From Streptomyces sp. WMMC500 (GTDB lineage Bacteria; Actinomycetota; Actinomycetes; Streptomycetales; Streptomycetaceae): DNA of 64,000 bases. Position numbers and translations under genes: made by a program. Positions 53,660 through 62,249 of this stretch are shown one piece after another. The notes under the pieces were generated by a model. The model was not told the DNA's origin and made no database searches. It worked only from the letters and a program-made list of their open reading frames with translations. The DNA lies in contig NZ_CP114905.1 in NCBI RefSeq assembly GCF_027497195.1, positions 7,017,001-7,081,000 on the forward strand. Reading direction: 5' to 3'. The number at the start of each line of letters is the position of its first letter. The first letter of the stretch is position 1.

Positions 53660-53735
53660 ACCCACGCACGCCCCGGCCGCCCTTCGCCCCGGTCGTACGG
53701 ACCGGGGCCGGCCCTCCTCTGCAGACACCGCTGCC

Positions 53736-55259
53736 GTGACCCACCTCGCCGCTCTGCCCCGCTGGCTGCGGGCGCACCCCCTGGCGGCCGACGCCCTCCT
53801 GGCGGCGGCCGTGCTCGCCGTCATCCTCATCAGCGCCGTCTTCCCCGACCGCGGGGCGAACGCGCCGCCGCCGGCGGACCTCGGCCCCGCCGAGGTGGTA
53901 CTGGCGACCGCGGCCAGCGCCGTCCTCGTGCTGCGGCGGCGGGCGCCGTGGGCCGTGCTCGCCGTGACCATGGCGCTCACCATCGGGCATGTCATCGCCT
54001 CCGCGGGCGACCCGCGAACGCCGATCGCGCTCAGCGCCGTGGTCGCCCTCTACACCGTCGCCGCCCGCACCGACCGGCACACCACCTGGTGGATCGCGCT
54101 CCTCACCATCGGGGTGCTGACGTTCGCGATGATGCTCTTCGGCGACCGCCCCTGGTACGCGGACGAGAACCTCGGGGTCTTCGGCTGGACCGGCATGGCC
54201 GCGGGCGTCGGCGACGCCGTGCGCAGCCGCCGGGCCGTGGTCGACGCCATCCGCGAGCGCGCGGAACGGGCCGAACGCACCCGCGAGGAGGAGGCGCGGC
54301 GGCGGGTCGCCGAGGAGCGGGTACGGATCGCGCGCGAGCTGCACGACGTCGTCGCTCACCACATCGCGCTGGTCAACGTCCAGGCGGGGGTGGCCTCGCA
54401 CGTCATGGAGAGCCGCCCGGACCAGGCGAAGGAGGCGCTGGCGCACGTACGCGACGCCAGCCGCACCGCGCTGGAGGAACTGCGCACCACCGTGGGGCTG
54501 CTGCGCCAGTCCGGCGATCCGCACGCGCCCACCGAGCCGGCCCCCGGTCTGGCGATGCTGGCGGAGCTGGTGGACGGGTTCGTCCGGGCCGGCACGCCGG
54601 TGTCGGTGGAGGTCTCCTCGGAGCTGGGGCCGCGCAGGACGGCGGTGACGACGCGGGTGGAGCGGGCGGCCGAGGTGGTCGGCGGGCTGCCGGCCGCGGT
54701 CGACCTGGCGGCGTACCGGGTGCTGCAGGAGGCGCTGACGAACGTGCGCAAGCACGCGGGGGCCGGGGCGCACGCGGTCGTGAGCCTGTCGCGGGAGGCG
54801 AACGGGCTGGAGATCGCGGTCCGCGACGACGGCCGGGGAACGGACGGGCCGGGGCAGGAGCCCGTACGGGACGGCGGTGGGCGTGACGGCGGCGGCCGGG
54901 AGGACGCCGGACGCGACGGGGACAAGGGGGACGGCGAGGCGGGCGGCGAGCGCGCGGGCGGGCTCGGGCTCGTCGGCATGCGGGAGCGCGCCGCCGCGCT
55001 GGGCGGCCGGTGCACGGCGGGCGAGCGCGCGGACGGCCGGAAGGGCTTCGAGGTACGGGTACGGTTGCCGCTGCGGGTGACCGCGGACGGGGACGCGGCG
55101 GGGGAGGCGGACGCGAGCGCGGGCACGGCCCCGGAGGGCGCGCCCGCCGCCGGTGGCGCGGGTACGGCCCGGGCGCCGCGCGGGACGGGCGGGACGCGGA
55201 CGTCCGGCTGCCTGCGCCGGAGCCCGAGCCCCGGCGATGCGATCAAGGAGCAGGGTTGA
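53736..55259 (+). CDS. Two-component sensor histidine kinase
   Basis: A 507-residue NarL-type kinase. The N-terminal 160 residues contain four or five hydrophobic helices. The phosphoacceptor helix is RIARELHDVVAHHIALVNVQAG, with His203. The ATPase domain has LQEALTNVRKHAG (N box) and RDDGRGTDG (G1), followed by a 45-residue Gly/Asp/Arg-rich insertion before GGLGLVGMRERAAALGG (G2). The C terminus is an Ala/Gly/Arg-rich extension of about 65 residues not needed by the fold. The stop overlaps the response-regulator start by three bases. Confidence 0.93.
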   Translation: MTHLAALPRWLRAHPLAADALLAAAVLAVILISAVFPDRGANAPPPADLGPAEVVLATAASAVLVLRRRAPWAVLAVTMALTIGHVIASAGDPRTPIALSAVVALYTVAARTDRHTTWWIALLTIGVLTFAMMLFGDRPWYADENLGVFGWTGMAAGVGDAVRSRRAVVDAIRERAERAERTREEEARRRVAEERVRIARELHDVVAHHIALVNVQAGVASHVMESRPDQAKEALAHVRDASRTALEELRTTVGLLRQSGDPHAPTEPAPGLAMLAELVDGFVRAGTPVSVEVSSELGPRRTAVTTRVERAAEVVGGLPAAVDLAAYRVLQEALTNVRKHAGAGAHAVVSLSREANGLEIAVRDDGRGTDGPGQEPVRDGGGRDGGGREDAGRDGDKGDGEAGGERAGGLGLVGMRERAAALGGRCTAGERADGRKGFEVRVRLPLRVTADGDAAGEADASAGTAPEGAPAAGGAGTARAPRGTGGTRTSGCLRRSPSPGDAIKEQG

Positions 55260-55978
55260 GCGAGGTCCCGCCGCCGCGGACGCGGCCGATCCGGGTCGTG
55301 CTGGCGGACGACCACGCGCTGATGCGCAGCGCGTTTCGCGTACTGGTCGACTCCGAGCCGGACATGGAGGTCGTCGGCGAGGCGGGGGACGGCGCGGAGG
55401 CGGTGCGGCTCGTCCGCGAGGCGGACGCCGACCTGGTCCTCATGGACATCCGGATGCCCGGCACCGACGGGCTGACCGCGACCCGCACGATCGCCGGGGA
55501 CGACGAGCTGAGCCACGTGCGCGTGGTGATCCTGACGACCTTCGAGGTCGACGACTACGTCATCGAGGCGCTGCGCGCCGGCGCGTCCGGCTTCCTCGGC
55601 AAGGGCGCGGAGCCGGGCGAGCTGCTGGCCGCGATCCGGGTGGCCGCGGACGGCGACGCGCTGCTGTCGCCCACGGCGACGAAGGGGCTGATCGCCCGCT
55701 TCCTGGCGGGCGGCGACACCGCACCGGGCACCGTGCCCGACGCCTCCGGCCGCCCGGCGTCGGCGGACCGCCTTGCCGCCCTGACCAGCCGGGAGCGCGA
55801 GGTGCTGGGGCTCGTGGCCCGCGGCCTGGCGAACGACGAGATCGCCGGTCAGTTGGAGGTCAGCCCGCTGACGGTGAAGACGCACGTCAACCGCACGATG
55901 GCCAAGCTGGGCGCCCGCGACCGGGCCCAACTGGTGGTCCTGGCCTACGAGTCCGGCCTGGTCCGCCCCGGCGGCTAG
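55256..55978 (+). CDS. LuxR/NarL-family response regulator
   Basis: A 240-residue partner of the upstream kinase. The receiver domain shows VVLADDHALMRSAFRVL (acidic pair), the phosphoacceptor Asp64 in DLVLMDIRMPG, and conserved Thr and Lys in ILTTFEVDDYV and GFLGKGAE. The C-terminal LuxR HTH is LTSREREVLGLVARGLANDEIAGQLEVSPLTVKTHVNRTMAKL. The start is a TTG at 55256, supported by AAGGAG five bases upstream and by its overlap with the kinase stop. Located after pspA/pspAA, it may respond to envelope stress, but this is inference. Confidence 0.95.
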   Translation: MSEVPPPRTRPIRVVLADDHALMRSAFRVLVDSEPDMEVVGEAGDGAEAVRLVREADADLVLMDIRMPGTDGLTATRTIAGDDELSHVRVVILTTFEVDDYVIEALRAGASGFLGKGAEPGELLAAIRVAADGDALLSPTATKGLIARFLAGGDTAPGTVPDASGRPASADRLAALTSREREVLGLVARGLANDEIAGQLEVSPLTVKTHVNRTMAKLGARDRAQLVVLAYESGLVRPGG

Positions 55979-56018
55979 GCGTATCGCCCCGGGTCCGGCC
56001 AGCGCTACCGGAACAGCC

Positions 56019-56894
56019 CTACAGGAACAGCGCCGACGGGATGTACGGCGCCGGGGGCCGCATGCCCCGTACGCACACGTAGCCCGCCGTCGTCAGCTCC
56101 AGCCCTGCCGCCAGCCCCACGTCCACCGCCCACTCCTGGTCCGCCGTCAGATCCGCGACCCGCGCCGTGGCGCCCGGCTGCAGGCTCAGCAGCGCCGCCG
56201 TCAGCAGCCGCGCCGCGATCCGCCGCGACGTCGCCGCCAGCAGCTCCACGCGGCCGTCGCGGAGGTAGGCGTACCCGCTGCCCGCGAGGTCGTCGGAGAC
56301 GATGCACTGGTAGTGGCGCAGCAGCTCGGTGTGGTCCGGGCCGTGGGCGCCGCCGCGCAGCCTGCGGTCCACGGAGTCCATGAGGTCGCGCTGCCCGGGG
56401 CCGCCCTCGATGACGGCGCCGGTCGGCGGTTCGAGCCCGGCGTGGTCGACGGTGCCGCGCAGCCGCATCGCGGGATGCAGGGTGAACCCGGCGGCGCGGT
56501 AGGCGCGGGCGGCGTGCGGGTGGCGGGAGCCGCAGATGAGGCCGCGCAGGCAGCCGCTCCCGTACGCGAGCGTGCGCGCGAGCAGCGCCTTGCCGAGCCC
56601 CTTTCCCTGCGCCTCCGGCGCGACGACCAGCAGCGACAGCCCCCAGGTGCCCTCGCGCCTGGTGGACAGCGCCGCGCCCACCGGGCGGCCCGAGTCGTCC
56701 ATGGCCAGCCAGCAGCCGCTGGGGTCGGTGCGCGCCAGGTGCCGTACGACGCTGCGGAAGAGGATCGCGCGGTGCTCGTCCGGCTCCTCCGGCGGATCGC
56801 CCTTCGCGGCGTGCGAGGCGTCGAACGCGGCGTCGGCGGTGAGGCGTACGACCTCGGCGTCGTCCTTCGTGTCGCGGACCTGGCGCAGGATCAT
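56019..56894 (-). CDS. GNAT family N-acetyltransferase
   Basis: A 291-residue protein with one clear GNAT domain in its first 150 residues. Motif A is LLVVAPEAQGKGLGKALLARTLAYG and motif B the AARAYRAAGFTLHPAM stretch. The C-terminal half (GPDHTELLRHYQCIVSDDLAGSGYAYLRDGRVELLAATSRRIAARLL) looks like a second, degenerate GNAT fold without a good acetyl-CoA loop, an arrangement known in two-domain acetyltransferases. Substrate unknown. It lies downstream of nadA on the same strand, 55 bases away. Confidence 0.88.
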   Translation of the reverse strand: MILRQVRDTKDDAEVVRLTADAAFDASHAAKGDPPEEPDEHRAILFRSVVRHLARTDPSGCWLAMDDSGRPVGAALSTRREGTWGLSLLVVAPEAQGKGLGKALLARTLAYGSGCLRGLICGSRHPHAARAYRAAGFTLHPAMRLRGTVDHAGLEPPTGAVIEGGPGQRDLMDSVDRRLRGGAHGPDHTELLRHYQCIVSDDLAGSGYAYLRDGRVELLAATSRRIAARLLTAALLSLQPGATARVADLTADQEWAVDVGLAAGLELTTAGYVCVRGMRPPAPYIPSALFL

Positions 56895-56949
56895 GCGGTC
56901 AATCCTCTGCCCTGCGCCGGGCCCGCGTCACCCCCGCACCCCCGGGACG

Positions 56950-58134
56950 TCAGGGCAGCGCCAGCATCCGCTCCAGCGCGAGCTTGGCGAAGTCCTCTGT
57001 CTCCTCGTCGACTTCGATGCGGTTGACGAGCTTGCCGTCCGCCAGCGACTCCAGCGCCCAGACCAGGTGCGGGAGGTCGATGCGGTTCATCGTGGAGCAG
57101 AAGCAGACGGTGCGGTCGAGGAAGACGATCTCCTTGTCCGGGTGCTGTTTCGCCAGCCGGCGGACGAGGTTCAGCTCCGTGCCGACGGCCCACTTCGAGC
57201 CGGCGGGGGCCGCGTCGAGGGCCTTGATGATGTGCTCGGTGGAGCCGACCTGGTCGGCCGCGGCGACCACCTCGTGCTTGCATTCGGGGTGGACCAGCAC
57301 GTTCACGCCGGGGATGCGCTCGCGCACCTCGTCGACCGAGTCGAGCGAGAAGCGGCCGTGCACGGAGCAGTGCCCGCGCCACAGGATCATCTTCGCGGCG
57401 CGCAACTGCCCGGCGGTCAGGCCGCCGTTCGGCCGGTGCGGGTTGTAGACGACGCAGTCGTCGGGGGCGAGGCCCAGGTCGCGTATCGCGGTGTTGCGGC
57501 CGAGGTGCTGGTCCGGCAGGAACAGCACCTTGCCGGCGCCGGCCTCACGCTGCGCGAACGCCCAGTTCAGGGCCCGTTCGGCGTTGGAGGAGGTGCATAT
57601 GGTGCCGCCGTGTCTGCCGGTGAACGCCTTGATATCCGCGGAGGAGTTCATGTACGAGACGGGGACGGTGACGTCCGCCACACCGGCCTCGGTGAGCACG
57701 TCCCAGCACTCGGCGACCTGCTCGGCGGTGGCCATGTCGGCCATGGAGCAGCCGGCGGCCAGGTCGGGCAGGACGACCGCCTGGGCGTCGGAGGTGAGGA
57801 TGTCCGCGGACTCGGCCATGAAGTGCACGCCGCAGAAGACGATGTACTCCGCCTCGGGGCGGGCGGCGGCCTGCTGCGCGAGCTTGAACGAGTCGCCGGT
57901 CACGTCGGCGAACTGGATGACCTCGTCGCGCTGGTAGTGGTGGCCGAGGACGAAGACCTTCTCGCCGAGCCGCTCCTTGGCCGCGCGGGCGCGCTCGACC
58001 AGCCCGGGGTCGGAGGGGGCGGGCAGGTCGCCGGGACAGTCGACGCCGCGCTCGCTGGAGGGGTCGGCCTCCCGCCCGAGCAGCAGCAGGGCGAGGGGCG
58101 TGGGGGTCACATCAAGGTCCTGGGCGGTGGTCAC
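56950..58134 (-). CDS. nadA: Quinolinate synthase A
   Basis: Condenses iminoaspartate with dihydroxyacetone phosphate to quinolinate for NAD synthesis. The 394-residue enzyme has its substrate-binding His in VLGHHYQRDEVIQFAD and Cys ligands of the 4Fe-4S cluster in VFCGVHFMAESAD, HGRF and HPECKHEVV regions and near TVCFCSTMNRIDLPHL. The GTG at 58134 (VTTAQDLD) follows GGAG. Its promoter contains three copies of CGTCA-N3-TGACG, so specific repression is expected. nadB and nadC are not in the window. The adjacent divergent gene encodes an Fe-S carrier. Confidence 0.96.
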   Translation of the reverse strand: MTTAQDLDVTPTPLALLLLGREADPSSERGVDCPGDLPAPSDPGLVERARAAKERLGEKVFVLGHHYQRDEVIQFADVTGDSFKLAQQAAARPEAEYIVFCGVHFMAESADILTSDAQAVVLPDLAAGCSMADMATAEQVAECWDVLTEAGVADVTVPVSYMNSSADIKAFTGRHGGTICTSSNAERALNWAFAQREAGAGKVLFLPDQHLGRNTAIRDLGLAPDDCVVYNPHRPNGGLTAGQLRAAKMILWRGHCSVHGRFSLDSVDEVRERIPGVNVLVHPECKHEVVAAADQVGSTEHIIKALDAAPAGSKWAVGTELNLVRRLAKQHPDKEIVFLDRTVCFCSTMNRIDLPHLVWALESLADGKLVNRIEVDEETEDFAKLALERMLALP

Positions 58135-58189
58135 AGCGCACTCCACCCTTTCTCTTCGGCTCTCGGCGGGCTGCCGGCGCATCTGTTTT

Positions 58190-58259
58190 CGTCACATTGA
58201 CGTTATTAATCATATCCCCTTCGCGTCAGGTTGACGACTGTGCTTGCGTCAATGTGACG
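58190..58259. promoter_or_regulatory. Three copies of a CGTCA-N3-TGACG operator upstream of nadA
   Basis: Palindromes at 58190-58202 (centre CAT), 58224-58236 (GGT) and 58247-58259 (ATG). The outer two are also a perfect 15-bp inverted repeat of each other. A TATGAT -10-like box for nadA (minus strand, 58209-58214) lies between the first two. Confidence 0.8.
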
Positions 58260-58442
58260 AATGCCGCCCGCGCGGACGGCCCCGGCCCCCGCGTCCCTCC
58301 TCCGACCTTGGGCGGATGACCCGAAGTGGTGGTGTATGCGAGCATGAACGAAGCAAGAATGCGTGCGTCCGGCCGGAATGAATCGGGCGCGCGGCCGGTT
58401 GGACTCGATCGGCAAGCAGTCCACAACCCGGGAGACATGCGA

Positions 58443-58796
58443 ATGACCGTTCAGGGCGAGACCACCGCAGTCGACGGCATCATTCTGTCCGACGCCGCTG
58501 CGGCGAAGGTCAAGAGCCTGCTGGAGCAGGAAGGCCAGCCGGATCTCAAGCTCCGCGTCGCCGTACAGCCCGGTGGCTGCTCCGGCCTGCGCTACCAGCT
58601 CTTCTTCGACGACCGCGACCTCGACGGCGACGTCGTCAAGGACTTCGGCGGCGTCTCGGTGGTGACGGACCGGATGAGCGCTCCGTACCTGACCGGTGCG
58701 TCCATCGACTTCGTCGACACCATCGAGAAGCAGGGCTTCACGATCGACAACCCGAACGCGACCGGCTCCTGCGCCTGCGGCGACTCGTTCAGTTAA
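58443..58796 (+). CDS. erpA: HesB/IscA/ErpA-type iron-sulfur carrier
   Basis: A 117-residue A-type carrier that receives Fe-S clusters and passes them to target proteins. The three conserved cysteines are in VQPGGCSGLRYQLFFD and the C-terminal SCACGDSFS. ILSDAAAAKVKSLLEQEG and SIDFVDT are also typical. The second ATG (58443) is preferred to the one at 58437 because the GGAG then lies eight bases upstream. The name follows common annotation of actinobacterial homologues. Divergent from nadA, whose product needs a 4Fe-4S cluster. Confidence 0.94.
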   Translation: MTVQGETTAVDGIILSDAAAAKVKSLLEQEGQPDLKLRVAVQPGGCSGLRYQLFFDDRDLDGDVVKDFGGVSVVTDRMSAPYLTGASIDFVDTIEKQGFTIDNPNATGSCACGDSFS

Positions 58797-58844
58797 CGGA
58801 CCCGCCCGGAGCGCACGACGGGCCTGCGGCCCGTACCGGCATGA

Positions 58845-58882
58845 GGAAGGCGGCGGAAACCCCCACGGTTCCGCCGCCTTCC
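58845..58882. terminator. Bidirectional hairpin terminator
   Basis: A 14-bp perfect stem (GGAAGGCGGCGGAA and complement) with a 10-base loop between the convergent erpA-like and membrane-protein genes. Confidence 0.9.
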
Positions 58883-58916
58883 GCCTGTGTGGGCGATGCC
58901 GCCCGGCAGGACGTCC

Positions 58917-60668
58917 CTAGTCCTGCCGCACGGCCACCCTCTCCCCGGTGCGCGCGTCCACGACCTTGCGGCCGTCGAGCGGCGCGGACAGCTCCACCGT
59001 CTCCGTGAAGCGCTTCGCGATCTTGATGCAGACCTGGCCCGGCTTCTGCTCCTCACCGGTGAGCCGCACCGTCACCGTGCCGCCCGACTCCTCGGCGGTC
59101 GCCGCGTAGTCGGTGCACACGCCGCCCCAGAAGTGCAGCTTCAGGGTCCGCCCGGCCGCCGAGTACGACTCGACGTCCACGGCCTTCTCCGGCGCGCCGC
59201 CGCTCTCCGGCCGCTCGGCCGGCGCCGACGACGGCGGCTCGGGGGCCGGCTCCGCGGGCTCCGCCTGGCCGGGCGAGCCCGGCGCCGAGCCGCTGCCCGT
59301 GCCGGGGGCGCCGCCCGGGTGGCCGTCGGAGCCACCGCCGCCCGCGCTCGGCTCGGCGCCAGGGGCGGACGTCGGCGGGGCCGGCTCGGGGGTCGGCGGC
59401 GTGTCCGGGTCCACGGAAGTGACGTACTCGGGCGCGACGGCCAGTTGCGGCCACACGATCGTGCCGGGCTTCCCGCCCGGGAACGGGGTCGGCGAGTCGC
59501 CCGTGACCTCGAACAGCCACGACGGCACGAGCGCGAGCCGCCCCTCCACCGACTGCGCGGAGAGCCCGAACTCGGCGCCGCGCACCTTGGTCGGCGCCGT
59601 CTTGCCCATGCACGGGTCCACCTTGCCGGCCGGCGGCCGGCGCGGCCCCGTGTCCTTCTCGTACGGCACGGCCGAGGCGCACGCCGGGGCGACCGCCGGC
59701 TCCTCGGGGGTGCCGTCCGTGCCACCGGAGGGCTTGTTCAGCTCCTTGAGCGCCGCGTCCGCCGTGATCACCGGGTACGTGTCCGCCTCGGCCGGCTCGA
59801 CCAGGTACCCGTTGCCGCCGGTCACCTGCCCGTCCCCGCCTATCTGCACCGACGTCTGCCAGCCCGCCGTCGGCAGCCCGCCGACGACCGGCTCCGCGGT
59901 CACCGTACGCACGGCCCCGAACGGCTCGCCGGCCGCCACCTCGGCGTCCTGCTGGCCCAGCGCCGCGAGCACCGGCTCCGCGGCCTTCTTCGCCGCGGAC
60001 TCCGGCACCGGTTCGCCCTCCGGGTCCGCGGGTGCGGGATCGGGGATCACGCAGGCGGCGGACGAAGACGTAGCCGCGTCCGGATCAGTGCCCTTCTCCT
60101 CCGCCCCCGGGGTGTCGTCGCAGGCGACCGCCCCGGACCGCTGGAACGTCCAGGAACCCGGCGCCTCCCCCTCGACCTGCAGCAGCGGCCCCTGCCCGTC
60201 GCCCGAGACGCCGACGCGCCAGCCGCCGCCCTCCTCCCGGGGCGTGCCGTCGACGCCCAGCGCCTCCGCGAGCCGGGCCACGTCCGCGGCCTCGACCCTG
60301 CCCTCGGGCTTGAACACCGGCGCCTCGTCCGGCCCCTCGGGCAGCTCGCCGACCAGCCGCAGCGGCCCCCTCGCGGACGACGCCGCGGACTCCATGGAGA
60401 GCCCGTCGAGGCGCAGTTGCGGCGGCTCCCCGGTGCCGGAGCCCGCGCCGCCGTCGTCCGTCCGGTCCACCACGTAGGCGACCCCGCCGCCGGTCAGCAT
60501 CACCGCGGCGGCGACGGCCGCGGCCACCAGCACGCCGGGGCGGCGCCTGCCGCCCTCCGGGTGGCCCGGGTCGCCCGGGTCGTCGGCGTCCCGGCCGTGC
60601 GGCCCGGCCGCGCGGGCGTGCGCGGGCTCGGGCTCAGGCACGGGCCCTGGGGTGTCCTCGGTGCTCAC
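58917..60668 (-). CDS. Single-span membrane protein with large extracytoplasmic domain
   Basis: A 583-residue protein. A short cytoplasmic, Pro/Arg-rich N terminus leads to one transmembrane helix (PGVLVAAAVAAAVMLTGGGVAYVV, residues 44-67). The rest is predicted outside the cell: two beta-rich parts with paired cysteines (GAVACDD/SAACVIP, CASAV/CMGKT, GGVCTDY/GQVCIKI) separated by a Pro/Gly/Ser-rich linker at about 425-490. I recognise no catalytic motif. It resembles conserved streptomycete proteins at this chromosomal position. Function unknown. Confidence 0.85.
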   Translation of the reverse strand: MSTEDTPGPVPEPEPAHARAAGPHGRDADDPGDPGHPEGGRRRPGVLVAAAVAAAVMLTGGGVAYVVDRTDDGGAGSGTGEPPQLRLDGLSMESAASSARGPLRLVGELPEGPDEAPVFKPEGRVEAADVARLAEALGVDGTPREEGGGWRVGVSGDGQGPLLQVEGEAPGSWTFQRSGAVACDDTPGAEEKGTDPDAATSSSAACVIPDPAPADPEGEPVPESAAKKAAEPVLAALGQQDAEVAAGEPFGAVRTVTAEPVVGGLPTAGWQTSVQIGGDGQVTGGNGYLVEPAEADTYPVITADAALKELNKPSGGTDGTPEEPAVAPACASAVPYEKDTGPRRPPAGKVDPCMGKTAPTKVRGAEFGLSAQSVEGRLALVPSWLFEVTGDSPTPFPGGKPGTIVWPQLAVAPEYVTSVDPDTPPTPEPAPPTSAPGAEPSAGGGGSDGHPGGAPGTGSGSAPGSPGQAEPAEPAPEPPSSAPAERPESGGAPEKAVDVESYSAAGRTLKLHFWGGVCTDYAATAEESGGTVTVRLTGEEQKPGQVCIKIAKRFTETVELSAPLDGRKVVDARTGERVAVRQD

Positions 60669-60754
60669 CGTTCGGCTCCTTCGTCGGGGATGCCGATGAG
60701 ACGCCGGTCACGCGGATCCGGTTCCCACCGGGGGAGCCGACCGGGCGCAGAAAG

Positions 60755-61006
60755 TCAGTCGCCGTACTCGGACATGCCGCGGAGCAGGTCCGCGGACGCC
60801 GTCGGCACCATGATCCGCGCCAGACCGCTGATCCGCGTGTCCGGCACGTGCCCCGAGGGGGTGCGCGCGTGCCCCGACCAGTGCGGCGCCATCCGGGCGC
60901 AGTCGGTGCGCAGCTCGGCCAGGCCGCCGTCCAGTTCCAGGGGCGCGGTGCTCCGGAAGGCCGGCGGCGGGAGGGGGGTGGCGGAGGCCCGCATATCCTT
61001 CTGCAT
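60755..61006 (-). CDS. Small conserved hypothetical protein
   Basis: An 83-residue protein beginning MQKDMRASATPLPPPAFRST and containing PLELDGGLAELRTDCARMAPHW and PDTRISGLARIMVPTASADLLRGMSEYGD, which do not look like random high-GC translation. No known domain, signal peptide or membrane span. It lies 86 bases upstream of the single-span membrane protein gene on the same strand, possibly co-transcribed, and is divergent from the adenosine kinase-like gene. I rate it real but unassigned. Confidence 0.65.
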   Translation of the reverse strand: MQKDMRASATPLPPPAFRSTAPLELDGGLAELRTDCARMAPHWSGHARTPSGHVPDTRISGLARIMVPTASADLLRGMSEYGD

Positions 61007-61152
61007 GTCTCGACCGTACGCACCCGCGGCGAGGAGGGGTAAGACCTACTATCAGGTAGTTTTGGCCGGCTCGAACCCGTCCGGAGGCGGGTGTTCAGCC
61101 GGTAGCGTGAGTCCTACCCGCGTTACCTGCCCCGCCTACAGGAGCGTACGCC

Positions 61153-62142
61153 GTGCACATTGCCGTTTCCGGCTCCATCGCGACCGACCACCTCATGACC
61201 TTCCCCGGTCGCTTCTCCGAGCAGTTGGTCGCCGACCAACTGCACACCGTCTCGCTCTCGTTCCTCGTCGACAAACTGGACGTGCGCCGCGGCGGAGTCG
61301 GCCCCAACATCTGCTTCGGCATGGGCCAGCTCGGCACCCGCCCCGTCCTCGTCGGCGCGGCCGGCGCCGACTTCGCCGAATACCGCGACTGGCTGGAGCG
61401 GCACGGGGTCGACACCGGCTCCGTACGCATCTCCGAGGTGCTGCACACCGCGCGCTTCGTCGTCACCACCGACGCCGACCACAACCAGATCGGCTCCTTC
61501 TACACCGGCGCCATGAGCGAGGCCCGGCTGATCGAGCTGAAGACCGTCGCCGACCGCGTCGGCGGCCTCGACCTCGTCTCCATCGGCGCCGACGACCCCG
61601 AGGCGATGCTGCGCCACACGGAGGAGTGCCGCACCCGCGGCATCCCCTTCGCCGCCGACTTCTCCCAGCAGATCGCGCGCATGGAGGGCGACGGCATCCG
61701 CACCCTCACCGAGGGCGCCGCGTACCTCTTCTCGAACGAGTACGAGAAGGGGCTGATCGAGTCCAAGACCGGCTGGGACGACGAGGAGGTGCTGAACCGC
61801 GTCGGCACCCGCGTGACCACGCTCGGCGCCCGCGGCGTGCGCATCGACCGCGCCGGCGAGGAGCCGGTCCTCGTCGGCTGCCCGGAGGAGGAGCGCAAGG
61901 CGGACCCGACGGGCGTCGGCGACGCCTTCCGGGCCGGCTTCCTGTCCGGGCTGAGCTGGGGAGTGAGCATGGAGCGGGCCGCGCAGCTCGGCTGCATGCT
62001 GGCGACGCTCGTCATCGAGACCGTGGGCCCGCAGGAGTACGAGCTGCGGCGCAGCAACTTCGTCGCGCGCTTCACCAAGGCGTACGGGCAGGAAGCCGCC
62101 GCCGAGGTGCAGGAGCACCTGCCCGAGACGGTGCGGGGCTAG
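61153..62142 (+). CDS. PfkB-family carbohydrate kinase, adenosine kinase-like
   Basis: A 329-residue ribokinase-fold enzyme closely resembling the mycobacterial adenosine kinase (Rv2202c type): VSGSIATDHLMTFPGRFSEQL, VSLSFLVD, RRGGVGPNICFGMGQLG, GAAGADFAEYRDWL and the catalytic GxGD motif in DPTGVGDAFRAGFLSG. It would phosphorylate adenosine to AMP, which is inferred from family resemblance. AGGAG lies eight bases before the GTG. Its place beside erpA, ctaC and a cysteine desulfurase gene is conserved in actinobacteria. Confidence 0.92.
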   Translation: MHIAVSGSIATDHLMTFPGRFSEQLVADQLHTVSLSFLVDKLDVRRGGVGPNICFGMGQLGTRPVLVGAAGADFAEYRDWLERHGVDTGSVRISEVLHTARFVVTTDADHNQIGSFYTGAMSEARLIELKTVADRVGGLDLVSIGADDPEAMLRHTEECRTRGIPFAADFSQQIARMEGDGIRTLTEGAAYLFSNEYEKGLIESKTGWDDEEVLNRVGTRVTTLGARGVRIDRAGEEPVLVGCPEEERKADPTGVGDAFRAGFLSGLSWGVSMERAAQLGCMLATLVIETVGPQEYELRRSNFVARFTKAYGQEAAAEVQEHLPETVRG

Positions 62143-62178
62143 GACCTCTCGCAGGACCCGTCCGGCGGAGACCCGCGG

Positions 62179-62206
62179 GCGCCCGGCGGACGTACGGACC
62201 GGGCGC
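62179..62206. terminator. Hairpin between convergent genes
   Basis: GCGCCCGG and its complement CCGGGCGC around a 12-base loop, downstream of both the kinase and cysteine desulfurase genes. Confidence 0.6.
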
Positions 62207-62249
62207 CGCGGTGCACGGCCGCCGCCCGGCCCGTACGGACCCGGGCGCC

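Noticed and set aside
58206..58438. Two overlapping frames of about 70 codons between nadA and the erpA-like gene
   Set aside because: They cross the operator array, have no ribosome site and encode Arg/Gly-rich sequence without family resemblance.
61060..61110. TCGAACCC-like segment resembling a tRNA T-loop
   Set aside because: No acceptor stem, D-arm or anticodon arm of tRNA length can be drawn around it.
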